Source: Lachnospiraceae bacterium (GTDB taxonomy: Bacteria > Bacillota > Clostridia > Lachnospirales > Lachnospiraceae). Taken from it: DNA of 64,000 bases. How positions within the stretch are numbered: position 1 is the stretch's first letter; every line of letters begins with the position of its first letter. Below, one piece after another: positions 37,182 to 45,708 of this stretch. Location: assembly GCA_021205385.1 (NCBI GenBank), contig JAJPXQ010000097.1, forward strand, positions 1 through 64,000, given 5' to 3'. A program made the position numbers and the translations under genes. Below the pieces are notes generated by a model. The model saw only the letters and a list, made by a program, of their open reading frames with translations, was not told the DNA's origin and did no database searches.

Positions 37182-38189
37182 CTACTCATACTTCTGTTCC
37201 TTTGTCACAAAGGCGAGCTGCCGATACTCACGCTCACCAATCACATGTGAGAGGCCTCTCGCCACGCTGAGCTCCGGCTCCTCATCAACCGTAACACGAA
37301 TCCCCGTCTTCTCCTGAAGCAGTTCATCCATTCTGTGAATTCTGGCGGAACCTCCCGTCAGATAAATGCCGTTTTTGATAATATCCACACCCAGTTCGGG
37401 CGGCGTACGCTCAAGAATCGTCTTCACCGCATCCATGATCACGTTCAGCTGATCGCGAATCGAATCATAGACAAAGGATGCCGTGATCTCCAGCATCTGC
37501 GGCAGACCAACCACCATATTGCGGCCGCAGATCTGCATCGTCGATTCTTCCGGAGCGACCGCGCTGGCCAGCTCTTTCTTGATATTTTCTGCGGTCTTGC
37601 TGCCAATATAGAAATTGTGTTCCTTGCGGATTGCATTCTGAATCGCGTCATCGATCGAGCGCCCGCCTGTCTGAATCAGACGGCTGATCACGATGCCTCC
37701 CAGGGACAGCACGGAAATCTCCGTCGTCTCTGCTCCAATGTCCACAATCAGCACGCCCTGCGCCTCACGGACATTGATCCCAAGGCCCAGACCTGCTGCC
37801 ACGGGCTTATCCACAAGGTAAACCGTGCGCGGCTTCAAGGTCGAATCCTGGATCAGCGTCGTAAAGATCCGCTCCTGCATGTCGGTCGGAAGCGCCACAA
37901 AATATTCCGCACCCTTGAGCTGCCCCTTCGTCGTGCTCTCCAGAAAGCTCTTCAGAAATGTCTGCATATTGCTGATACTCGCCAGGTTTCCATAAGACAT
38001 CGGGCTGGATACCTGAATATTCGCCGGCGCTTTTTCGTACATGGCGTAGGCCTCGTCCCCATATGCCAGCATCTCATCCTTTTCCATCACAGCGACCATG
38101 TTGTGCTGCATCAGGCAGGTATCCATCTCCCTGTGATAGATCTTCAGATTATAGGAACCAAAATCGCAGCCAAAGCAATGATTGTTCAT
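37182..38189 (-). CDS. mreB: MreB-like rod shape-determining actin
   Basis: 335-residue bacterial actin. The phosphate-1 motif is FGCDFGSYNLKIYH, phosphate-2 is VLIVDIGAETTEISVLS, and the adenosine motif is IYLTGGSARI. The first motif has Ser-Tyr-Asn where many MreBs have Thr-Ala/Ser-Asn. It organises side-wall synthesis. First of mreBCD, after radC. Confidence 0.93.
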   Translation of the reverse strand: MNNHCFGCDFGSYNLKIYHREMDTCLMQHNMVAVMEKDEMLAYGDEAYAMYEKAPANIQVSSPMSYGNLASISNMQTFLKSFLESTTKGQLKGAEYFVALPTDMQERIFTTLIQDSTLKPRTVYLVDKPVAAGLGLGINVREAQGVLIVDIGAETTEISVLSLGGIVISRLIQTGGRSIDDAIQNAIRKEHNFYIGSKTAENIKKELASAVAPEESTMQICGRNMVVGLPQMLEITASFVYDSIRDQLNVIMDAVKTILERTPPELGVDIIKNGIYLTGGSARIHRMDELLQEKTGIRVTVDEEPELSVARGLSHVIGEREYRQLAFVTKEQKYE

Positions 38190-38208
38190 GGTATATCCCT
38201 CTTTCCCT

Positions 38209-38898
38209 TTATAGGTAATGTTCTTCGCGGAGGCTTACATAGGAGCGCTCCCCGATAATAATATGATCCGCCAGCCCGATACCGATGCATTCTCCCGCCT
38301 GCGCGATGCGCTTCGTCGCCCGGATATCCTCCGCGCTCGGCGTCGCATCGCCGCTTGGATGATTGTGCAGAAGAATGATCTGCACCGCACGGGCCGATAA
38401 GGCCTCGATAAAAATCTCCCGCGCCGACAGCATCGACGCGTTCACTGTGCCGCGGAACAAATACTTTTCCCGAAGCAGTCTGCCCTTCTGATCGAGCATC
38501 AAAAGAAGCAGCGTCTCCTGCTCCTCATGGCGCAGGTCTTCCATATAATAATCCGCCACCTCGGAAGCCATCCGGAAATATCTCCCCTCTCCGGCCTCCT
38601 CGCGCGCCATGCGTCTGGCAATTTCCAGCAGACACTTCAACTGGACCGCCTTCACCATCCCGATCCCCTTCACAAGCGAAAGTTCTTCGAGACTCAGTCT
38701 GCGAAGACCTGTAAAACCCTCCCGCTCCGGCACCAGCCGCAGGATATCTCCGGCAAGCTCAAGTACGCTCCGTCCCTTCGCACCTGTGCGCAGAATCACC
38801 GCCAGGAGATCCCTGTTTGACAGGGACTGTGCTCCATAGCGTCTGCAGCGCTCGTAAGGGCGATCCTCCTCGGGCAACTCGTGAAATCTTTCGTTCAT
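38209..38898 (-). CDS. radC: RadC-family JAB-domain protein
   Basis: 229-residue RadC. An N-terminal helix-hairpin-helix region (LSLVKGIGMVKAVQLKC) precedes a JAB/MPN metalloprotease-like domain with the JAMM motif HNHPSGDATPS. The DNA-repair role is uncertain across the family. The start at 38898 has GGAGG upstream. Located before mreB, as in Bacillus. Confidence 0.92.
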   Translation of the reverse strand: MNERFHELPEEDRPYERCRRYGAQSLSNRDLLAVILRTGAKGRSVLELAGDILRLVPEREGFTGLRRLSLEELSLVKGIGMVKAVQLKCLLEIARRMAREEAGEGRYFRMASEVADYYMEDLRHEEQETLLLLMLDQKGRLLREKYLFRGTVNASMLSAREIFIEALSARAVQIILLHNHPSGDATPSAEDIRATKRIAQAGECIGIGLADHIIIGERSYVSLREEHYL

Positions 38899-38960
38899 AC
38901 TGCATAACCTCCGTCCGTATTTTTCCCTCTCCGGACACCCCAAAGGTTACGCGTATCATA

Positions 38961-39215
38961 TCAGATCCATCTGTAAATCAGTATCGCCAGCACAATACCG
39001 ATGATACTGGCGAGCGTGATCTGAATACTCAGGCCAAAGGTCAGGACAATCAGACCGAGAGACAGAACAATCGGTTCTTCCAGGCCAAAACTCTGTCCAT
39101 AGTTTAACCAGGAAAGCCCCGGCACATTTGCGGCCATATTTCCTATAAAACCGCCCAGCACGACTCCTGCCAGTATGAGCAGAAGAAGCGTCCAGCCGTT
39201 CTTTGATCCCTTCAT
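38961..39215 (-). CDS. DUF4321-type small membrane protein
   Basis: 84-residue hydrophobic protein with two or three membrane segments (about 8-30, 48-68 and 66-83). It resembles short DUF4321 proteins found by radC-mreB in Clostridia. GGAGG precedes the start. Function unknown. Confidence 0.75.
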   Translation of the reverse strand: MKGSKNGWTLLLLILAGVVLGGFIGNMAANVPGLSWLNYGQSFGLEEPIVLSLGLIVLTFGLSIQITLASIIGIVLAILIYRWI

Positions 39216-39245
39216 TTGTATCCTCCATGCTTTGAAACCCTAGTA

Positions 39246-40847
39246 TTATCCATGATACCACGGCGCATATTTTTTTGCAATGAATTCTGAAATCTTTAAT
39301 CCGTCCATCGCAGCCGAGGTGATGCCCCCGGCATAACCTGCGCCTTCACCGCAGGGATAGAGTCCACGGATCTCACTTTCAAGGTTTTCGCCGCGCAAAA
39401 TGCGTAGCGGCGAGGAAGTGCGGCTCTCCACACCGCAGAGCGTCGCGTCCGGGCGGGCAAAGCCATGAATCAGAGAATCGCAGCCGCGGATTCCCTCCAC
39501 AAGCGCCTGCGAAAGAGCGGAAGGAAAAATGGAACGCACATCGCCGAGCGTATACCCGCCGCAGACACAGGGTTCCACATCCCCCAGGCTCACGGAAGGC
39601 ACATTCTGACAGAAATCCGAGAAAAGCTGCACCGGTACCCTGCCCTCTCCGAGACGATATGCCGCGCGCTCCAGCCTTCTTTGAAACTCCACGCCGGAGA
39701 GCACATCGTCTCCCGGGAAATCCTGCGGCGTCACGGTCACAATCATCGCACTGTTCGCGTTTTTCCCGTCGCGGGCCTGATAACTCATACCGTTGACTGC
39801 CAGCAGGCCCTCCTCCGAGGAGGCGTTCACAACCCAGCCGCCCGGACACATGCAGAAAGAGTAGACGCCCCTGCCGTCGCCGCCCCGCCGCGTCACCTTA
39901 TAAGATGCTGCCGGAAGAAAAGACGGATAATCCGGGCCATACTGACTCCGGTTGATCATCTCCTGCGGATGTTCGATACGGACGCCGACCGCGAAGGATT
40001 TGGGCTGCATCGGTATACCGCGATTTCTCAGCATGGCAAAGGTATCGCGCGCGCTGTGACCGACTGCGAGCACGAGCTGCTCCGCCTCAAGAAATTCTTC
40101 CTTTCCATGACTCTGCACGTTAAGTCCGCAGATCCCGCCATCCCGGATCCGGATATCCGTGACCAGCGCTCCAAAACGCACTTCTCCGCCATTTCTCTCA
40201 ATCTCTTCCCGCAGCCACGTCACAATCCCGACCAGAAGATCTGTGCCCAGATGCGGCCTGTGCTCATAGAGGATCTCCTCCGGCGCTCCGGCCTCCACGA
40301 AGATCTCCAGCACCTTCCGGTTTCGCCCCGCCGCATCCTTGACAAGCGTGTTCAGCTTTCCATCGGAAAATGTTCCGGCGCCGCCCTCACCAAACTGCAC
40401 GTTTGACTGTATATCCAGCTCGCCGCTCTCCCAGAAATGCCGGACTGTACGCGCACGATCCGCCGCGCGCTCGCCGCGCTCCAGGACAAGCGGCACATAT
40501 CCGGCCCGCGAAAGCTGAAGCGCACAGAAAAGCCCCGCCGGTCCCGCACCGATGATAACCGGGCGATGGCGCAGCGGCTCTGTCCCCGGCTCCGGAAACT
40601 GATAGTGTACGCGCTCCGCGCGCTTTACCTGTGCAGGCGCGCGCCGCAGCACCGTCTTCTCGCGCTTTACCTCCGCGTCGATCAGGTAGACATATTTCAG
40701 TTTCCCGCCGCGCGCATCCAGAGAACGGCGGATAAGCTCATAGTGAATCAGCTCTTCCGGATGAATCCGAAGCGTTTTTATGATTTTTTCTTTCAGCTCT
40801 TCCGGCGTGTGCGTAACCGGAAGCTTCAGGTCCCGAATGGTCAGCAT
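39246..40847 (-). CDS. FAD-dependent oxidoreductase (COG2509-like)
   Basis: 533-residue flavoprotein. A short N-terminal region (about 1-90) is followed by a dinucleotide fold, VIIGAGPAGLFCALQLSRAG, near residue 94. A C-terminal GEGAGYAGGITSAAMDGLK closes the FAD site. The substrate is unknown; homologues are described as FAD-dependent dehydrogenases. The start at 40847 follows the upstream gene by 2 bp. Confidence 0.85.
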   Translation of the reverse strand: MLTIRDLKLPVTHTPEELKEKIIKTLRIHPEELIHYELIRRSLDARGGKLKYVYLIDAEVKREKTVLRRAPAQVKRAERVHYQFPEPGTEPLRHRPVIIGAGPAGLFCALQLSRAGYVPLVLERGERAADRARTVRHFWESGELDIQSNVQFGEGGAGTFSDGKLNTLVKDAAGRNRKVLEIFVEAGAPEEILYEHRPHLGTDLLVGIVTWLREEIERNGGEVRFGALVTDIRIRDGGICGLNVQSHGKEEFLEAEQLVLAVGHSARDTFAMLRNRGIPMQPKSFAVGVRIEHPQEMINRSQYGPDYPSFLPAASYKVTRRGGDGRGVYSFCMCPGGWVVNASSEEGLLAVNGMSYQARDGKNANSAMIVTVTPQDFPGDDVLSGVEFQRRLERAAYRLGEGRVPVQLFSDFCQNVPSVSLGDVEPCVCGGYTLGDVRSIFPSALSQALVEGIRGCDSLIHGFARPDATLCGVESRTSSPLRILRGENLESEIRGLYPCGEGAGYAGGITSAAMDGLKISEFIAKKYAPWYHG

Positions 40848-40849
40848 CG

Positions 40850-42079
40850 TCAACTCTTCCCCTTCTCTTCCGCCGCGGCCCGGCCGGCCAGATATCCGCT
40901 CGTCCAGGCCCACTGCAGATTATAACCGCCGCAGGCTCCGTCCACATCAAGCAGCTCGCCGGCAAGATACAGCCCCGGCGTAAAAGAAGACTCCATGGAA
41001 ATCCCTTTAAGCTCTCCGAGCGGCACGCCTCCCGCGCAGACCTGCGCGTGATCGAAGCCAAGACTTTTCACGACATGGAAGCCCAGACGCCGGATCTGCA
41101 GAGCGAGCACCAGGCTCTCTTTTTCCGTCCACCTGGCGCCGCACTTCTGTGTGGAAATGCCCGCCCGCTCCAGGAAATAGCGGGAAAGTTTCTCCGGAAA
41201 TACGCCAAGCAGCAGCTCCGCTCCGCATCTGTTTGGCAGCGAATGCATCCGCTCCGTCAGCATCCGTTCCATCTCCACTCCCGGAAGCTCCGGCCAGAAA
41301 TCGAGCTGAATCTCACAGCTTTTTCCTTCCGCAAGCGCTGCGGATGCGTAACGACTGACCTGAAAAACGGGAATGCCGGACAGACCATAGGAAGTAAACT
41401 GAACTTCCCCGGTATCCTGATATTCTTCTGAACCGACACGCAATGTCACGAGGGCCTCCGCACGCACGCCGGCAAGCTTCCCGCAATCCTGTTCCGCCAC
41501 AACGAGACCGGTCAGCGCAGGAAATGGGCCAGTCACGGAATGCCCCAGCGCCTCTGCAAAGCGATAACCGTCCCCGTCTGAGCCGGTCTCCGGCGCAGCC
41601 TTTGATCCACAGGCAAGGACAAGCGCGTCGCCCTCATAGGTCCAGCTGTCTGTCTTCGCCAGAAAATGACTGTTTTTTCGCTCTATTTCCTTGATCGTGG
41701 TATTGCAGGCCAGTTTCACACGCAGGCGCTCCGCTTCCAGCCGCAGCACGCTCGCGATCGATGAAGCCTGCCCGCTCGCCGGGTAGAGCCAGCCCTCCCG
41801 CTCCTTCACGCCAATGCCGAGCCGTTCGAAAAAGCGGACGGCGTCCTTCGCTGAAAATGCTGCCAGCGCCTGTGCGGTAAATGCCGGATCTCCACCGCGA
41901 TAACTCTCCGGATGCTGATACAGGTTCGTAAAATTGCAGCGCCCGTTTCCCGTGACAAGCAGCTTTTTCCCGACTGTTTTATTTTTCTCGATGAGCGTGA
42001 CCTTCGCTCCGTTCTCCGCTGCGGCGATCGCCGCCATGAGACCGGACGCGCCGCCGCCGATAACCAGCACCTGTTTCAT
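40850..42079 (-). CDS. HI0933/BaiN-family flavoprotein
   Basis: 409-residue NAD(P)/FAD flavoprotein. The N-terminal dinucleotide motif is VIGGGASGLMAAIAAAENGA, and the C-terminal FAD contact is AGELLDVDGACGGYNLQWAW. BaiN, a family member, acts on bile acids, but most members have no known substrate. Adjacent to a second flavoprotein gene. Confidence 0.88.
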   Translation of the reverse strand: MKQVLVIGGGASGLMAAIAAAENGAKVTLIEKNKTVGKKLLVTGNGRCNFTNLYQHPESYRGGDPAFTAQALAAFSAKDAVRFFERLGIGVKEREGWLYPASGQASSIASVLRLEAERLRVKLACNTTIKEIERKNSHFLAKTDSWTYEGDALVLACGSKAAPETGSDGDGYRFAEALGHSVTGPFPALTGLVVAEQDCGKLAGVRAEALVTLRVGSEEYQDTGEVQFTSYGLSGIPVFQVSRYASAALAEGKSCEIQLDFWPELPGVEMERMLTERMHSLPNRCGAELLLGVFPEKLSRYFLERAGISTQKCGARWTEKESLVLALQIRRLGFHVVKSLGFDHAQVCAGGVPLGELKGISMESSFTPGLYLAGELLDVDGACGGYNLQWAWTSGYLAGRAAAEEKGKS

Positions 42080-42082
42080 CTT

Positions 42083-42388
42083 CTAATTCTCATACAGCGC
42101 CCGGTTCGCCTCGGTGTAACCGACCGGCAGATCCGGCTTTGCCTCCTGTATCCGCGCAAGCAGATCCCGCGCTTCCTCCATACTCTCGAACTGGAACATC
42201 TCTTTTCTTCCGTCCCCGGTAATAACGATGACGCGTCCGATCTCCGTCTGATAACTGCCGCAGCAGAGCTTCGAATTGACATCCTCATGCTGGAGATAAG
42301 CCCAGCGCAGCTGGTCAAGCGGCAATTCGCAGCTCTTCAGAAGCTTTCGATAAAGAATCTTTCCGTCTTCTACCCTGATATTCGCCAT
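42083..42388 (-). CDS. Conserved small protein of unknown function
   Basis: 101-residue protein, no membrane segments. It contains GKILYRKLLKSCELPLDQL (about 8-26) and an antiparallel-looking middle with RVIVITGDGRKEMFQFES. Start chosen at 42388, 8 nt after GGAGG. No recognised family. It lies between the PLP lyase and BaiN-like genes. Confidence 0.6.
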   Translation of the reverse strand: MANIRVEDGKILYRKLLKSCELPLDQLRWAYLQHEDVNSKLCCGSYQTEIGRVIVITGDGRKEMFQFESMEEARDLLARIQEAKPDLPVGYTEANRALYEN

Positions 42389-42426
42389 TTCAAAGTCCTC
42401 CTTCTTTTTCCATAATTCTGTCCCGA

Positions 42427-43710
42427 TCAGGGAAGCGTCGCAAGTCCCTGTTCCTTCAGCTTCTGCAGAGACATCAGAATCCCGAACTTTGCGTGCTCCC
42501 ATGTCAGGCCGCCCTGGAAATAGACAGCGTAGGGCGGCCGGATCGGGCCGTCCGCGGAGAGTTCAATCGAGGAGCCCTGCACGAAGGCTCCCGCCGCCAT
42601 GATCACATCGCTGTCGTAGCCCGGCATCGCCCAGGGTTCGGGCGTCACATAGCTGTCCACCGGAGCGGCCGCCTGGATGCCCTGACAGAAGGCAATCACA
42701 CCCTCCGGCGTGCCGAAGGTGATCGCCTGGATGATATCGTGGCGGCTCTCCTTTCCATCCGGCAGCACCGCGAAACCAAGTCTTTCATAAAGATTGGCCG
42801 CGAAAATCGCTCCCTTCAGAGCGCCTGCAGTCACTGTTGGCGCGAGGAAAAAGCCCTGATAGAAGGACGGCATGAGTCCCAGAGAGGCGCCGACCTCTTT
42901 CCCGAGTCCGGGCGAAGTCAGCCGGTACGCGCAGCTCTCCACATACTCCTCTTTTCCCACAATATAGCCGCCCGTCGGTGCGAGTCCGCCGCCCGGATTC
43001 TTGATAAGCGAACCAACCGTGAGATCCGCTCCGACATCGCCCGGCTCGATCCGCTCGACGAACTCGCCGTAGCAGTTATCCACCATACAGATGATATCCG
43101 GCCTGATGGACTTCACGAAAGCAATCGCCTCGCCGATCTCTCCCACGGACAGCGTGCGCCGCGTCTGATAACCCTTCGAGCGCTGAATATGCACCATCTT
43201 CGTGTGCTCGCCAATCGCGGCGCGAATGCTCTCATAGTCGAAGCTGCTGTCAGAGAGCAGGTCGACCTGCCGGTAGCTGACGCCGTACTCCGCGAGGCTC
43301 CCCTTTCCCGGACGGATGCCGATGACCTCCTCCAGCGTATCGTAAGGCCTGCCGGAGATCGCCAGCAGCTCGTCCCCCGGCCGCAGATTCGCCGCGAGCG
43401 CGACCGCCAGCGCGTGTGTCCCGCAGGTGATCTGCGGCCGTACCAGCCCTGCCTCCGTGTGAAAGACCTCCGCGTAGACTTTTTCCAGCGTATCACGCCC
43501 AATATCATTATAGCCATAGCCGCTCGAACTGCCCAGGCAGGCCTCGCTGACGCGGTTTCGCTGCATCGCGCCGAGGACTTTGAGCTGATTGTACTCCGCC
43601 GTCTCATCGATCGCGGCGAAACGCTCTTTCAATTCTGCCTCAACCTGCTGTCCATAGGCCCAGACCTCACGGTCTATGCCCATGGCGGCATATATTTCTT
43701 CCAGATCCAT
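42427..43710 (-). CDS. Methionine gamma-lyase/aluminium-resistance family PLP protein
   Basis: 427-residue fold-type I PLP enzyme of the Met_gamma_lyase (aluminium resistance) family. It contains RPQITCGTHALAVALAANL near residue 88 and the PLP-lysine segment DLTVGSLIKNPGGGLAPTGG. The reaction in vivo is uncertain: the family name comes from both lyase similarity and aluminium resistance. In Firmicutes the gene often sits near hfq or miaA; neither is here. The start at 43710 has AGGAGA upstream. Confidence 0.85.
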   Translation of the reverse strand: MDLEEIYAAMGIDREVWAYGQQVEAELKERFAAIDETAEYNQLKVLGAMQRNRVSEACLGSSSGYGYNDIGRDTLEKVYAEVFHTEAGLVRPQITCGTHALAVALAANLRPGDELLAISGRPYDTLEEVIGIRPGKGSLAEYGVSYRQVDLLSDSSFDYESIRAAIGEHTKMVHIQRSKGYQTRRTLSVGEIGEAIAFVKSIRPDIICMVDNCYGEFVERIEPGDVGADLTVGSLIKNPGGGLAPTGGYIVGKEEYVESCAYRLTSPGLGKEVGASLGLMPSFYQGFFLAPTVTAGALKGAIFAANLYERLGFAVLPDGKESRHDIIQAITFGTPEGVIAFCQGIQAAAPVDSYVTPEPWAMPGYDSDVIMAAGAFVQGSSIELSADGPIRPPYAVYFQGGLTWEHAKFGILMSLQKLKEQGLATLP

Positions 43711-43796
43711 CTTCTGTTCTCCTTCGTCAACATCAAATTCATGATTTTTCTCATGCATCGTATCACATGAAAAATTGCTTTGCAAGCCTGGCCTTC

Positions 43797-44348
43797 TCAG
43801 GCGAAATTCTCCGGCAAATTCACAATCACCGGTTCATGCCCCATCGCCGGAATGACCTTCTCCATCAGATCGCGCGTCCTGATCCGCAGACTCGACGTAT
43901 TGATGCAGGGATGGCAGCCGATGTACTCCCCCTGCAGCACAGCCTCATCGATGACTAGCCGCACGCGTTTCTCTTTATCGTTCATCAGACCCATGACGCT
44001 GACCGAGCCCGGCGTAATGTCCAGGAATTCCTCCATGTACTGCTCCTTCGCGAAAGAGAGGCGCGAGACGCCAAGCTGCTTCGACAGATCTTTCGTTTTG
44101 AATTTCTTATCTCCCGGTATCATCAGAAGATAGAAGTCGGTCTCCTGCCGGTTGCAGAGAAACAGATTCTTGCAGATCGTTGCCTGCAGCGCCAGATCGA
44201 TCTCCTCGCAGGCTTCCATCGTCATCGCGACCTCATGATCCACGCGCATATACGGGACCCCGAGCCCATCCAGCAGATCATATACCCGTATTTCTTTCTC
44301 AAGACGTCCTGCATCGCTGACAGGACGCCCTTCCTGTAATTCCAGCAT
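43797..44348 (-). CDS. ProXp/PrdX-type aminoacyl-tRNA deacylase
   Basis: 183-residue YbaK-type protein of the prolyl-tRNA synthetase-associated class. The substrate pocket includes KNLFLCNRQETDFYLLMIPG and the C-terminal PAMGHEPVIVNLP. Such enzymes hydrolyse misacylated Ala- or Cys-tRNA(Pro). ATG at 44348 is used; a GTG at 44354 is possible. Same strand as its neighbours. Confidence 0.85.
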   Translation of the reverse strand: MLELQEGRPVSDAGRLEKEIRVYDLLDGLGVPYMRVDHEVAMTMEACEEIDLALQATICKNLFLCNRQETDFYLLMIPGDKKFKTKDLSKQLGVSRLSFAKEQYMEEFLDITPGSVSVMGLMNDKEKRVRLVIDEAVLQGEYIGCHPCINTSSLRIRTRDLMEKVIPAMGHEPVIVNLPENFA

Positions 44349-44365
44349 ATCCACTCATTCCTTTC

Positions 44366-44854
44366 TTAATCCGGCTCGCCGGTGCGCAGATTGGCTTTCG
44401 CGCTGAGCTCTGTCACGCTCAGACGTGCCACTGCCGTCGCCTTCACAAGGCTTTTCTGATAGGGAAAATTCTTTGTCTCCTCGTGACGCGCCATGATAAT
44501 CTGATCAAGCGCATACTGCTTCTCCTCCCCTTCGAGGAAATTGATATCCGCGGTTCCCATGACACATTTATAGCGCATGGTCACGTCTCCACGCTCTTTG
44601 ATACACTCCATCGCAACCGGGACGTCCATCTCGAAGGAACAGCGCCCGTTCTTTCGCATCAACTCATATTTTCGTCCCGCCTTCGCACCGTGAATATAGA
44701 GCGCAAGCCGCCCTTCCTCCATCCGCCAGGCAAAATTGACCGGGACTATGTAGGGAACATCCCCGTCCGCCAGCCCGAGGCGCACAATCTCACACTCGTC
44801 CACTATCTCAAGAATTTTTTCAGAATCTGTCACTTCCCGGTCTTTTCTTCTCAT
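44366..44854 (-). CDS. Pyridoxamine 5'-phosphate oxidase-like (NimA-type) flavoprotein
   Basis: 162-residue split-barrel flavin-binding protein of the nitroimidazole-resistance type. The core is DGDVPYIVPVNFAW followed by IHGAKAGRKYELM. The catalytic-site histidine stretch is near residue 67. Members reduce 5-nitroimidazoles or bind FMN/heme; the physiological role is unknown. The start at 44854 has GAGGAG; the frame remains open to 44992 but without an RBS. Confidence 0.8.
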   Translation of the reverse strand: MRRKDREVTDSEKILEIVDECEIVRLGLADGDVPYIVPVNFAWRMEEGRLALYIHGAKAGRKYELMRKNGRCSFEMDVPVAMECIKERGDVTMRYKCVMGTADINFLEGEEKQYALDQIIMARHEETKNFPYQKSLVKATAVARLSVTELSAKANLRTGEPD

Positions 44855-45042
44855 GTTCCACTCCTCTATCGAAACTCTCTCTAAAACCTCCAGAATCTCC
44901 TCTATTTTATCACGGCAGGCCACAAGTGCATAGACTGGATTTTGCTCATCATTTCCCATGGAGAAAGAAATGGACAGAAACGTCCTCTTCATGCTATAAC
45001 TATAACTAAGAAATTACATCTGACATAAGAGGGAGATATGTT

Positions 45043-45708
45043 ATGGCTCATTTTTCCGCGGATACATCCGGACGCAGCCTGCTGGGCTGGTGTGAAGCGT
45101 TGATTGTACTTTTTCTGGGACTGACAGTGGCCCATCTGGGCGTCACGCTCTTCCTGCTCACGGAGCTCGGCTCCGACTGCTTTACGGTTATGGTTCAGGG
45201 CATCGCCCTGACCGTCGGGCTCAGTGTGGGGACCATCCACGTGATCGTATGTACCCTGCTGATGATCGTCATGTTCTTTACGACGAAGGGCTATGTAAAG
45301 CCGGGTACCGTGATCTGCGCCTTCTGCGGCGGACCGATCATCGATTTCTTCACCTGGCTGCTGGCACCATTTCTCTCCGGAGCGTCTCCCCTGCTTCTGC
45401 GGCTCCTCGGCGTGGTGCTGGGCTGCGTGATTCTGTCTCTTGGCATGTCCATCGTCATCAACAGCGAGGCCGGCACCGGACCGAACGACCTGGTCGCCCT
45501 GATTCTCACGGACAAGCTGGAGCGCTTCCAGTTCCGCTGGGTGCGGATTGTCTGCGACCTGTGCTTCCTCGCCCTGGGCTTCATTCTGGGCGGTGTCGTC
45601 GGCGTGGGCACTCTGGTCGCGGCTTTTCTGGTCGGTCCCTGCGTCCAGTTCTGGCTGCCGGTTACCAGAAAGTGGATGCCCGCGTTCAGTCAGAAGAAGC
45701 CCCTCTAA
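45043..45708 (+). CDS. YczE/YitT-like membrane protein
   Basis: 221-residue integral membrane protein with five or six hydrophobic segments. It includes the family-type motif SLGMSIVINSEAGTGPNDL near residue 137. Function of the family is unclear. The upstream 188 bp to the divergent flavoprotein gene holds no clear terminator. Its stop overlaps the recQ stop, convergent. Confidence 0.8.
   Translation: MAHFSADTSGRSLLGWCEALIVLFLGLTVAHLGVTLFLLTELGSDCFTVMVQGIALTVGLSVGTIHVIVCTLLMIVMFFTTKGYVKPGTVICAFCGGPIIDFFTWLLAPFLSGASPLLLRLLGVVLGCVILSLGMSIVINSEAGTGPNDLVALILTDKLERFQFRWVRIVCDLCFLALGFILGGVVGVGTLVAAFLVGPCVQFWLPVTRKWMPAFSQKKPL

Noticed and set aside
38956..39261. A 101-residue frame overlapping the DUF4321 gene
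   Set aside because: It lies in a different phase on the same strand; the DUF4321 frame has the hydrophobic pattern and the RBS.
44855..44992. N-terminal extension of the Nim-type flavoprotein
   Set aside because: The frame is open but has no RBS at 44992, whereas 44854 has a good one and matches family length.
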